From an uncultured Clostridia bacterium (GTDB lineage: Bacteria > Bacillota > Clostridia > Oscillospirales > Ruminococcaceae), in assembly GCA_947165805.1 (NCBI GenBank), contig CAMVBT010000180.1, positions 1 to 5,468 on the forward strand: DNA of 5,468 bases. Reading direction: 5' to 3'. The first letter of the stretch is position 1. Each line of letters begins with the position of its first letter. Below the pieces are notes generated by a model, which made no database searches, was not told where the DNA came from, and worked only from the letters and a program-made list of their open reading frames with translations. This document shows, piece by piece, positions 1 to 5,468 of the stretch. The position numbers were made by a program, and so were the translations under genes.

Positions 1-90
1 GTTTTCGCCACGCAGTTCCATCCGGAAAAGAGTTCGGATGCGGGACTTAAAGTCCTTACCAATTTCTTGAAGATCGCAGGAGAACTTTGA
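1..90 (+). CDS. hisH: Imidazole glycerol phosphate synthase glutamine amidotransferase subunit, C-terminal fragment
   Basis: Only the last 29 codons are present; the 5' part lies outside the window. They end in [20 protein letters not shown] and a short tail. QFHPEKS is the end of a class I glutamine amidotransferase domain, and its His and Glu are the second and third members of the Cys-His-Glu triad. HisH hydrolyses glutamine and channels ammonia to HisF, which uses it to make imidazole glycerol phosphate and AICAR in histidine biosynthesis. The assignment to HisH rather than another amidotransferase depends mainly on the directly following hisF. The TGA stop (88-90) shares its last base with the hisF ATG (90-92), so the two are probably translationally coupled, fitting a 1:1 complex. 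Confidence 0.88.
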   Translation, partial: VFATQFHPEKSSDAGLKVLTNFLKIAGEL

Positions 91-848
91 TGCTCACAAA
101 ACGTATTATTCCCTGTCTGGATGTTAAGGATGGGAGAGTTGTAAAGGGAATAAAATTCTTAAATCTCAAGGATGCCGGCGATCCTGCCGAAACTGCTGCG
201 GCATATGATGCCCAGGGTGCGGACGAGGTTGTGTTTCTTGATATCACCGCTTCAGCCGATTCACGTGACACCCAGCTTTCATGGGTCAGGGATGTCGCTG
301 CGACTCTTTTCATTCCTTTCACCGTAGGCGGTGGTATAAGAACTACCGATGATTTCAAGGCTATATTAAGAGAAGGCGCCGATAAGATCGCGGTTAATTC
401 CGCGGCACTTATGAATCCGACACTTATCTCGGATGCCGCAATGAAGTTCGGTTCCCAGTGCGTTGTTGTCGCTATGGATGCCAAAAAACGCGAAGGTGCC
501 GAAGGCTGGACCGTATATAAAAACGGCGGCAGAGTCGATATGAACATGGATGCCGTTGAATGGGCTATACAAGCCGAAAAGCTCGGCGCAGGTGAAATTC
601 TTCTTACATCGATGGATACCGACGGAACCAAGGCGGGTTACGATCTTGAACTGACCAAAGCGATCGCCTCAAGTGTAAATATTCCCGTTATCGCATCCGG
701 CGGTGCGGGAAGCTGCAAGGATTTTTATGATGCGATCGAAGTCGGAGCATCCGCAGTGCTTGCTGCATCTCTTTTCCATTACAAGGAACTTACCATCAGG
801 GAAGTAAAAGAATATTTAAAGGAACGCTCTGTGAGCGTAAGACTCTGA
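90..848 (+). CDS. hisF: Imidazole glycerol phosphate synthase cyclase subunit HisF
   Basis: This 252-residue protein has the usual HisF length and an (alpha/beta)8 barrel pattern. It begins [20 protein letters not shown]. The two catalytic aspartates are at the canonical places: D11 in CLDV and D130 in VVAMDAKK. Phosphate-binding loops are visible as VGGGIRT (about 79-85) and in the [12 protein letters not shown] segment (about 174-185), with IASGGAG near 201-207. The enzyme closes the imidazole ring of IGP using PRFAR and ammonia from HisH, and releases AICAR to purine synthesis. I chose ATG at 90 because AGGAG at 78-82 sits seven bases upstream and the protein then starts as family members do; an in-frame TTG at 87 is less likely. 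Arginine is mostly AGA/AGG or CGT and isoleucine codons are mixed, unlike the genes downstream of about 1141. Confidence 0.97.
   Translation: MLTKRIIPCLDVKDGRVVKGIKFLNLKDAGDPAETAAAYDAQGADEVVFLDITASADSRDTQLSWVRDVAATLFIPFTVGGGIRTTDDFKAILREGADKIAVNSAALMNPTLISDAAMKFGSQCVVVAMDAKKREGAEGWTVYKNGGRVDMNMDAVEWAIQAEKLGAGEILLTSMDTDGTKAGYDLELTKAIASSVNIPVIASGGAGSCKDFYDAIEVGASAVLAASLFHYKELTIREVKEYLKERSVSVRL
824..838 (+). repeat. Small perfect inverted repeat at the end of hisF
   Basis: ACGCTC (824-829) and GAGCGT (833-838) can form a six-base-pair stem with a TGT loop. It lies inside the last hisF codons (ERSVSVRL), 11 bases before the ung ATG. No T-run follows, so it is not a terminator. It might affect ung translation initiation, where I see no strong ribosome binding site, but that is inference and the arm is short enough to arise by chance. 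Confidence 0.35.
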
Positions 849-849
849 T

Positions 850-1515
850 ATGTCCGTAATTGATAATGACTGGCTGCCTTTTATGTCGGCCGAATTCGGC
901 AAGGAATATTATAAGAAACTCTATTCTTTCATCGTAAAAGAGTATCAGACTCAGACTGTATATCCTCCCAAAGATGATGTTCTCAGAGCATTCAATCTGA
1001 CTCCGCTTTCCGAAGTCAAGGTTGTCATACTGGGGCAGGACCCTTATCATGAACCGGGCCAGGCTCACGGTCTTTCTTTTTCGGTAAAAAAGGGTATTCC
1101 GAAACCTCCTTCACTTGAAAACATCTATAAGGAACTGAACTCCGACCTCGGTGTTCCGATACCGCGGACGGGCGACCTGACGAAGTGGGCGAAGCAGGGC
1201 GTACTGCTGCTCAACGCGTCGCTGACCGTGCGCCGCGGGCAGGCCGACAGCCACAAGGGCATGGGCTGGGAGATATTCACCGACCGCGTGATATCGCTGC
1301 TCAACGAGCGGAAAGAGCCGCTGGTGTTCATTCTCTGGGGCGGCAAGGCAAAAGCGAAGATACCGCTCATCACGAACAAACAGCATTATATCATCACCTC
1401 CGCGCACCCGAGCCCGCTTTCGGCGAGCTACGGATTTTTCGGCTCAAAGCCGTTCTCGAAGTGCAACGCGTTTTTAGAGAGCCGCGGTATAGCGCCGATA
1501 GACTGGAGCCTTTAA
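850..1515 (+). CDS. ung: Uracil-DNA glycosylase, family 1
   Basis: The 221-residue product matches the normal length of family 1 uracil-DNA glycosylases, which cut uracil from DNA to start base excision repair. The water-activating motif GQDPYHEPGQAHGLSFSV spans about 62-79 with catalytic D64. LLLNASLTVR (about 119-128) carries the uracil-reading Asn122. HPSPLSA (186-192) carries catalytic His186 and the DNA-intercalating leucine loop. All key residues are present, so the enzyme should be active. The ATG is one base after the hisF stop; no strong ribosome binding site is visible, which fits coupling to hisF. Composition breaks inside the gene near base 1141 (codon 98): before it alanine is never GCG (0 of 3), after it 7 of 9 are GCG, and arginine goes from AGA to CGC/CGG. 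The function call is firm, but the integrity of this locus in a real genome is not. Confidence 0.96.
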   Translation: MSVIDNDWLPFMSAEFGKEYYKKLYSFIVKEYQTQTVYPPKDDVLRAFNLTPLSEVKVVILGQDPYHEPGQAHGLSFSVKKGIPKPPSLENIYKELNSDLGVPIPRTGDLTKWAKQGVLLLNASLTVRRGQADSHKGMGWEIFTDRVISLLNERKEPLVFILWGGKAKAKIPLITNKQHYIITSAHPSPLSASYGFFGSKPFSKCNAFLESRGIAPIDWSL

Positions 1516-1545
1516 ATATCGGAAACAACAGAAAAAGGAAATAAT

Positions 1546-2250
1546 ATGAGAGAAAGTATTCTGACTATCCCCGTACATGAGGTGTTCGAGCCCAAGGAGG
1601 GCTGCCCGATCTGCCGCATGAGAGATACGGTCGAGCAGCATATCTGCGAGTACATAATGGGCGCCGCCATGATGGAGCCCGATGTCCGCATGGAGACCAA
1701 CGAACAGGGCTTCTGCCTCACGCATTTCGAGATGCTGCTCCAGCAGAACAACCGTTTGTCACTCGGTCTCATGCTCAACAGCTACCTCGAGAACGCGAGA
1801 CACAATATTTTCGAGAAAAAGAGCATTTTCTTCTCAAAGAACGCCAAGTCGAAGAAGTCGGCGGAGATAGAGTGCTCCTGCTTCGTCTGCGGCAAGGTGA
1901 ACTGGGGCATCGACCATATGCTCGAGACCGTGTTCACGATGTACGTCAAAGACGGCAGGTTCAGGAACCTGTTCAACGCGCAGGAATTCATCTGCGTGCC
2001 GCACTACAACCTGCTCGGCGCGAAGGCGGAGGAAAAGCTCCAGAAGGCGGATCTCGCCAATTTCCGCAAGGATCTCGACAAGCTGGTCGAGGAATATGTG
2101 AAGCAGCTCAATTCCGACGTGAACGACTTCTGCAACAGCTTCGACTACCGCAACGCCGGCAGCCTGCACAAGCCGGAAATGGAGCACGTCCGCACTTCGG
2201 TGGAACGCTCGGTGGAGTTCCTTACCGGCAGGAAGCCGCGGACTAAATAA
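1546..2250 (+). CDS. DUF6062-like protein with two repeated Cys/His metal-site modules
   Basis: The protein has 234 residues, no signal peptide and no membrane segment, so it is probably cytoplasmic. Its N-terminus (MRESILTIPVHEVFEPKEGC) and the CPIC and CLTH motifs resemble the Firmicutes family of unknown function DUF6062; this is recognition from memory. Two modules share one layout: C20-x2-C23 followed by C57-x2-H60, and C112-x2-C115 followed by C150-x2-H153. The inner gaps are 33 and 34 residues, which points to internal duplication and two zinc or other metal sites. An extra Cys is at 110. The part after about 160 is charged and probably helical. The ATG has AGGA at 1536-1539, six bases upstream. 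It lies 30 bases after ung and 50 before the ATPase gene, so co-transcription is plausible. Function is unknown. Confidence 0.85.
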   Translation: MRESILTIPVHEVFEPKEGCPICRMRDTVEQHICEYIMGAAMMEPDVRMETNEQGFCLTHFEMLLQQNNRLSLGLMLNSYLENARHNIFEKKSIFFSKNAKSKKSAEIECSCFVCGKVNWGIDHMLETVFTMYVKDGRFRNLFNAQEFICVPHYNLLGAKAEEKLQKADLANFRKDLDKLVEEYVKQLNSDVNDFCNSFDYRNAGSLHKPEMEHVRTSVERSVEFLTGRKPRTK

Positions 2251-2280
2251 TTCTGCATTCTGCATTCTGCATTTTGCATT
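2251..2280 (+). repeat. Heptamer tandem repeat, four units
   Basis: Directly after the TAA of the DUF6062-like gene the unit TTCTGCA occurs three times exactly (2251-2257, 2258-2264, 2265-2271), then once as TTTTGCA (2272-2278), followed by TT. It fills most of the gap before the ATPase ribosome binding site. Short tandem heptamers of this kind can change copy number by replication slippage. No function is evident. Confidence 0.9.
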
Positions 2281-2282
2281 AT

Positions 2283-2303
2283 AAAGAGGGGGTAAGCGAA
2301 TTG
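2283..2303 (+). promoter_or_regulatory. Ribosome binding site and TTG start of the ABC ATPase
   Basis: The purine run AAAGAGGGGG (2283-2292) lies eight bases before TTG at 2301-2303. Initiation there gives MLEIRGLKKSYKDF, the normal start of an ABC ATPase domain. The reading frame stays open further upstream to a TTG at 2274, but that codon is inside the heptamer repeat and has no binding site, so 2301 is preferred. No ATG is available near the domain start. Confidence 0.8.
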
Positions 2304-3209
2304 CTTGAAATAAGAGGTCTTAAGAAAAGCTACAAGGACTTCAAGGTACTTGACGGCCTCGATATGAAGATAAACAAGGGCGATATCTACGGATTTCTCG
2401 GCAAGAACGGCTGCGGAAAGACCACGACGATGAATATAGTCTGCAACGTTATCCCGAAGGACGAGGGTGAGCTGATCCTCGGCGAGAACGGGAACGAGCA
2501 GATAAAAATAGGATATCTGCCGGAGTCCCCGTCGCTGTACGGCTATATGAACGGGTATGAGTATCTGGGATATATCGCGTACTGCTCGCACTTCGAGGGC
2601 GACGTGAACGCCCGCATAAGCGCTGTGCTCTCGCTGACCGGCATGACCGAGGGAGCGAAACGCCGCATAAAGGGCTATTCCCGCGGTATGAACCAGCGCC
2701 TCGGCATAGCGGCGGCGATATTCAACAAGCCCGAACTGCTGATACTCGACGAGCCCACCTCGGCTCTCGACCCCGAGGGCAGAGCGGAGGTAATGCACAT
2801 AATAAGCGCCCTGTCCGAGGCCGGAACGACCATACTGCTGTGCACACATATCCTCAGCGACGTCGAGCGCGTCGCGAACCGCGTGGGCATACTCACCGGC
2901 GGCAGACTCGCCGTTGAGGGCAGCATAGAGGATATACTCTCGAGCTACGGCACCGACAGCGTCGAGATACAGTTCTCCGAGCCGGATATGCAGACGGTGG
3001 GAGCTCTCAACGAGTCCGGGCTGTTCAAAAAGGTAAATTTCTACGACAAGACCCTGACGGCGGTATGCGATACCGACGACGCTTCCGCCGGCATACAGAA
3101 CGCTATGCGCATACTCGCAGAGAACAAGGCGAAGGTCTCCGGCGTGAAGCTCTCCAGACCTACTCTCGAGCAGGTCTACCTCAGCATAGTCGGAAGCACA
3201 TGGAAGTAG
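2301..3209 (+). CDS. ABC transporter ATP-binding protein (ABC-2 exporter type)
   Basis: This 302-residue protein has one nucleotide-binding domain (about 1-215) and a C-terminal extension of about 85 residues typical of ABC-2 exporter ATPases. Motifs in order: Walker A GKNGCGKT (34-41, Lys40); GYLPESP at the Q-loop region (71-77), with Glu75 where many ABC proteins have Gln; signature YSRGMNQRL (126-134), a variant of LSGGQ common in this subgroup; Walker B LLILDEP (146-152, catalytic Glu151); D-loop SALDP; and the switch His183 in CTHIL. It should hydrolyse ATP at the inner membrane face to power the permease encoded next, ten bases downstream. The substrate cannot be read from the sequence; drug, peptide, lipid or ion export are all possible. 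Isoleucine is ATA in 20 of 25 cases. Confidence 0.95.
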   Translation: MLEIRGLKKSYKDFKVLDGLDMKINKGDIYGFLGKNGCGKTTTMNIVCNVIPKDEGELILGENGNEQIKIGYLPESPSLYGYMNGYEYLGYIAYCSHFEGDVNARISAVLSLTGMTEGAKRRIKGYSRGMNQRLGIAAAIFNKPELLILDEPTSALDPEGRAEVMHIISALSEAGTTILLCTHILSDVERVANRVGILTGGRLAVEGSIEDILSSYGTDSVEIQFSEPDMQTVGALNESGLFKKVNFYDKTLTAVCDTDDASAGIQNAMRILAENKAKVSGVKLSRPTLEQVYLSIVGSTWK

Positions 3210-3219
3210 GTGAAGCTCA

Positions 3220-4083
3220 ATGATAAACGGATTCAAAAAAGAAATAATGTTCTTCACCCGCGGCGGCAGAATGATCGCCGTCATACTCGTGACGCTGGGT
3301 CTCGCGCTGATGTCGCCCGTGATGTTCGGAGTCATGGCGAATATGATGGAGGTCATGCGCGATATGTCGCCCTCCGAGGAATACACCCAGATGATAGATA
3401 TGTTCACGAGCTTCTCCGCCTCGGATATCTCGATGTACAACGTCGAGTATGTGGCGAGCATGGGCGCTATCGTGATCCTGTTCGTGTTCAAGGGCGCCGC
3501 GGGCGGCGAGCAGAAGCTCCGCTCCGTCATCATGCCGCAGTGCGCGGGGCTTTCGCCCGTGAATTATGTGCTGCCGAAGTTCCTGATCTATCCGCTCTTC
3601 GTGTTCTGCGTGACGACGATCTCGGTATATGTGGGCTCATGCGCGGCGCTGATCTTCTTTGAGGGGCCGCTGGACTGGGGCTGGATAACCGTATCGGCGG
3701 TATGCTGCGCAATGTTCCTCGCGTTCTCCACGGCGGTGCAGCTGTGCGTAGGCATAAGCACGGGCAGGTCGGGTCTCGCGATAATCCTGTGCATCGCGAT
3801 GCAGACATTCCTGCCGTCGATACTCTCTATGTTCCGTGTTGACAGGTTCAACCCCTTCGCGCTGTACTCGATAACGCTGTCGTCGGCCATGGCTTCCGGC
3901 ACATCGGAAAATGTGCTGATGTCGGCTATGGAGGCGTCGACCTCCTCCGGCGACCTGAGCGCGCTCAATATCGCGGTCAGCATGGGAACGGCGTTCGTTA
4001 TCTCGATATTGCTGTACTTCGTGACTATCTTCGTTCTCCACACCAAGGAAGTGCATAATGAGGGAAATGAGCCGGTGCTGTGA
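3220..4083 (+). CDS. ABC-2 type transporter permease
   Basis: This 287-residue hydrophobic protein has about six predicted membrane segments, near residues 18-42, 76-95, 120-147, 153-178, 183-204 and 250-273. A large, mostly polar loop (about 43-75, Met-rich) follows the first helix. This layout and the partner ATPase gene indicate an ABC-2 membrane subunit, likely a homodimer with two ATPase copies. The short basic N-terminus (MINGFKKEIMFFTRGGR) resembles the amphipathic elbow of such permeases. The ATG is preceded by AGGTGA (3208-3213), which overlaps the ATPase stop and implies coupled translation. The gene ends in adjacent in-frame stops TGA TAA. Sequence identity to a named exporter is not evident, so the cargo is unknown. 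Codon use (GCG, CGC, ATA) matches the ATPase gene. Confidence 0.88.
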   Translation: MINGFKKEIMFFTRGGRMIAVILVTLGLALMSPVMFGVMANMMEVMRDMSPSEEYTQMIDMFTSFSASDISMYNVEYVASMGAIVILFVFKGAAGGEQKLRSVIMPQCAGLSPVNYVLPKFLIYPLFVFCVTTISVYVGSCAALIFFEGPLDWGWITVSAVCCAMFLAFSTAVQLCVGISTGRSGLAIILCIAMQTFLPSILSMFRVDRFNPFALYSITLSSAMASGTSENVLMSAMEASTSSGDLSALNIAVSMGTAFVISILLYFVTIFVLHTKEVHNEGNEPVL

Positions 4084-4092
4084 TAAATAAAC

Positions 4093-4149
4093 GGTCATAA
4101 AAAGGCGCCCCTTCTGCTCCGGCAGAGGTGGCGCCCTTAATTTATGACC
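4093..4149 (+). terminator. Long hairpin, probable transcription terminator after the permease
   Basis: The outer arms GGTCATAAA (4093-4101) and TTTATGACC (4141-4149) are perfect complements. Inside them GGCGCC (4104-4109) pairs with GGCGCC (4130-4135), and TCTGC (4113-4117) pairs with GCAGA (4122-4126) around a TCCG loop. The A-rich left flank and CTTAATTTA right flank suit an intrinsic terminator, although the + strand T-run is interrupted. On the - strand the GC stem is followed by TTTTT, so it could act in both directions. It separates the transporter unit from ilvE. Confidence 0.72.
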
Positions 4150-4167
4150 AAAAATGCAGTTTTGCTA

Positions 4168-4196
4168 TTTACAAATTGCAGAAAAAGTGCTATAAT
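4168..4196 (+). promoter_or_regulatory. Strong housekeeping-sigma promoter of ilvE
   Basis: The -35 box TTTACA (4168-4173) and the -10 box TATAAT (4191-4196) are separated by 17 bases, the optimum. TG at 4188-4189 adds an extended -10 element (TGCTATAAT). Transcription should start near 4202-4204, giving a leader of roughly 48 bases. That leader is too short for a T-box or a leader-peptide attenuator, so no leader-based amino acid control is visible. Confidence 0.88.
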
Positions 4197-4250
4197 ATAT
4201 AGGAATAAATGCCGCAAAGGCAAACTTGATACAAAGGAAGGCAAAATATC

Positions 4251-5315
4251 ATGGAACTCAAGATCACAAAGACCACAAATCCCAAGCAGAAGCCCGACCA
4301 GACCAAGCTCGGCTTCGGAAACTACTACACCGACCATATGTTCGTTATGAACTACGATGAGGGTCAGGGCTGGCACGACGCGCGCATAGTACCCTACGGC
4401 CCCTTCGAGCTCGACCCGTCCTCAATGGTCCTCCACTACGCACAGGAGTGCTTCGAGGGCATGAAGGCATACAAAACGGCAGACGGCAAGATTCAGCTCT
4501 TCCGCCCCGAAAAGAACATGGCAAGAATGAACCTCTCCTGCGAGCGTCTTTGCATACCCACCTTTGACGGCGATTTCGTCATCAAGGCTATCAAGGAACT
4601 CGTAAAGATAGATCAGGACTGGATCCCCACAGAGAAGGACACCTCGCTCTATATCCGTCCGTTCGTGTTCGCCGTTGACCACCATGTAGGCGTTCACCCC
4701 GCAAAGCACCTCATCTTCTCCGTTATCCTCTCGCCCGTAGGCGCTTACTATGAGAGAGGTCTGGAGCCTGTAAAGATCTTCGTTGAGCAGAAGTATGTAA
4801 GAGCGGTAATAGGCGGCACGGGCTTCACAAAGGCAGGCGCAAACTACGCTATCTCCCTAAAGGGTCAGGAAGAAGCTGCCAAGGAAGGCTATGAGCAGAC
4901 ACTCTGGCTGGACGGCGTTGAGAGAAAGTATGTTGAGGAAGTCGGCTCGATGAACGTTATGTTCGTTCTCGGCGACGAGGTCGTTACCCCCGAGCTTCGC
5001 GGCTCTATCCTCGGCGGTATCACAAGAATGTCTATCGTTGAGCTCCTCAAGGCAAAGGGCTACAAGGTCTCCGAAAGACTTCTCTCGATCGACGAGATCG
5101 TCGAGTCGTTCAAGAAGGGCGAGCTCAGAGAAGCCTTCGGTACAGGCACGGCAGCCGTTATCTCGCCTATCGGTGAGCTCAAGTACGGCGACCTCGTAAT
5201 GCCTATCAATGACGGCAAGATCGGCCCGATCTCCCAGATGCTCTACGATACCCTTACCGGAATCCAGTGGGGCAGAATACCGGACGAGTTCGGCTGGACA
5301 CAGGTCGTTGAATAA
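4251..5315 (+). CDS. ilvE: Branched-chain amino acid aminotransferase
   Basis: The 354-residue product is a PLP-dependent class IV (fold type IV) aminotransferase, of the longer form shared by Bacillus-type and eukaryotic BCATs. It moves the amino group between leucine, isoleucine or valine and 2-oxoglutarate, the last step in making these amino acids. Visible marks are YAQECFEGMKAY (63-74), YIRPFVF (134-140), the Schiff-base lysine K194 in GFTKAGANYA, EQTLWLDG (215-222), EEVGSMNVMFV (229-239, with the conserved Glu230), and the cofactor phosphate loop GTGTAAVISPIG (297-308). The ATG at 4251 follows AAGGAAGG (4234-4241). It has its own promoter and is isolated from the transporter unit by a hairpin. 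Isoleucine is ATC in 20 of 26 cases, the reverse of the upstream ATPase gene, which suggests selection for high expression. Activity on other amino acids cannot be excluded. Confidence 0.96.
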   Translation: MELKITKTTNPKQKPDQTKLGFGNYYTDHMFVMNYDEGQGWHDARIVPYGPFELDPSSMVLHYAQECFEGMKAYKTADGKIQLFRPEKNMARMNLSCERLCIPTFDGDFVIKAIKELVKIDQDWIPTEKDTSLYIRPFVFAVDHHVGVHPAKHLIFSVILSPVGAYYERGLEPVKIFVEQKYVRAVIGGTGFTKAGANYAISLKGQEEAAKEGYEQTLWLDGVERKYVEEVGSMNVMFVLGDEVVTPELRGSILGGITRMSIVELLKAKGYKVSERLLSIDEIVESFKKGELREAFGTGTAAVISPIGELKYGDLVMPINDGKIGPISQMLYDTLTGIQWGRIPDEFGWTQVVE

Positions 5316-5318
5316 GCG

Positions 5319-5373
5319 GGGTACCCCCGCGGTCAAACCGTCTGTGACTCTGTGCTTTTTGAAAGACAGTGCC
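5319..5373. repeat. 55-base direct repeat, copy 1
   Basis: This copy begins four bases after the ilvE stop codon and is identical over 55 bases to the segment at 5414-5468. It starts with the palindrome GGGTACCC (5319-5326), followed by CCGCGG (5327-5332). CGGT-CAA-ACCG (5330-5340) can form a tiny hairpin. ACCGTCT (5337-5343) can instead pair with AGACAGT (5364-5370) with one C-A mismatch, which becomes a G-U pair if the - strand is transcribed. The next 40 bases (5374-5413) are unique within the window. I see no convincing gene. It may lie in the ilvE 3' untranslated region, but no T-run of terminator type follows the first palindrome. Confidence 0.93.
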
Positions 5374-5413
5374 TCGCAGCCGTAAGTTCCGTTCAATTCG
5401 GGAGTTATCTTTC

Positions 5414-5468
5414 GGGTACCCCCGCGGTCAAACCGTCTGTGACTCTGTGCTTTTTGAAAGACAGTGCC
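5414..5468. repeat. 55-base direct repeat, copy 2, ending at the window edge
   Basis: This copy is exact to 5319-5373 at an offset of 95 bases. The identity stops on the left at 5413 (C versus G at 5318) and is cut on the right by the end of the sequence, so the true repeat may be longer. The 95-base period is not a multiple of three, which argues against a repeated protein segment. Confidence 0.93.

Noticed and set aside
87..89. TTG as an alternative hisF start one codon before the ATG
   Set aside because: The ATG at 90 has a better-placed AGGAG and gives the usual [12 protein letters not shown] start.
2276..2286. A -10-like TGCATTATAAA just before the ATPase gene
   Set aside because: No matching -35 box is visible and the start would fall only about 10-15 bases before the TTG, overlapping the ribosome binding site.
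2274..2300. Upstream TTG start extending the ABC ATPase by nine residues
   Set aside because: It falls in the heptamer repeat, lacks a ribosome binding site, and adds residues outside the domain; TTG at 2301 has a strong purine-rich site.
2145..3533. Long open frame on the - strand opposite the ABC ATPase gene
   Set aside because: It overlaps a gene with complete ATPase motifs, has no recognisable domain, and reflects the GC-rich codon pattern of the opposite strand.
4197..4250. T-box or leader-peptide attenuator for ilvE
   Set aside because: The predicted leader is only about 48 bases and contains no T-box sequence, run of Leu/Ile/Val codons or terminator hairpin.
4857..5396. Open frame on the - strand opposite the ilvE 3' end and the first repeat
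   Set aside because: It lies mostly antisense to a well-supported aminotransferase, starts at a TTG in the repeat spacer, and shows no known motif.
5319..5468. CRISPR array at the right end
   Set aside because: Only two repeats of at least 55 bases with one 40-base spacer, no leader and no cas genes; the repeat is longer than usual CRISPR repeats.

Overview
The window looks like part of a low-to-mid GC Gram-positive (Firmicutes, class Clostridia) genome, probably from a gut-type Ruminococcaceae/Lachnospiraceae relative. This rests on tight same-strand packing, purine-rich ribosome binding sites, a DUF6062-type protein, and an ABC-2 exporter pair. The genus cannot be fixed from sequence alone. 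Every recognised gene is on the + strand.

Region 1 (1-1515) holds the 3' end of hisH, then hisF and ung, joined by a stop/start overlap and a one-base gap. HisH and HisF are the two subunits of imidazole glycerol phosphate synthase (histidine biosynthesis); Ung removes uracil from DNA. Inside ung, near base 1141, base composition and codon choice change abruptly (about 42% GC before, about 61% after). The reading frame and catalytic motifs stay intact. This suggests either a recombination junction or a chimeric assembly.

Region 2 (1546-4083) holds a cysteine/histidine-rich DUF6062-like protein with an internally duplicated metal-site pattern, a short heptamer tandem repeat, and a two-gene ABC-2 type transporter (ATPase starting at TTG, then a six-helix permease). 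A long GC-rich hairpin at 4093-4149 closes this unit.

Region 3 (4150-5315) is a separate transcription unit. A near-consensus extended -10 promoter drives ilvE, a branched-chain aminotransferase whose codon use differs strongly from the transporter genes, as expected for a highly expressed gene.

Region 4 (5316-5468) is non-coding. It has two exact 55-base direct repeats 95 bases apart, the second ending exactly at the last base of the window. This may be the edge of a dispersed or tandem repeat family, or a contig end made by the assembler at a repeat.

I see no CRISPR array, transposase, phage gene, tRNA or rRNA. Nothing here amounts to a clear new biological system. The most notable points are the ung composition break, the terminal repeat and the duplicated Cys/His protein.
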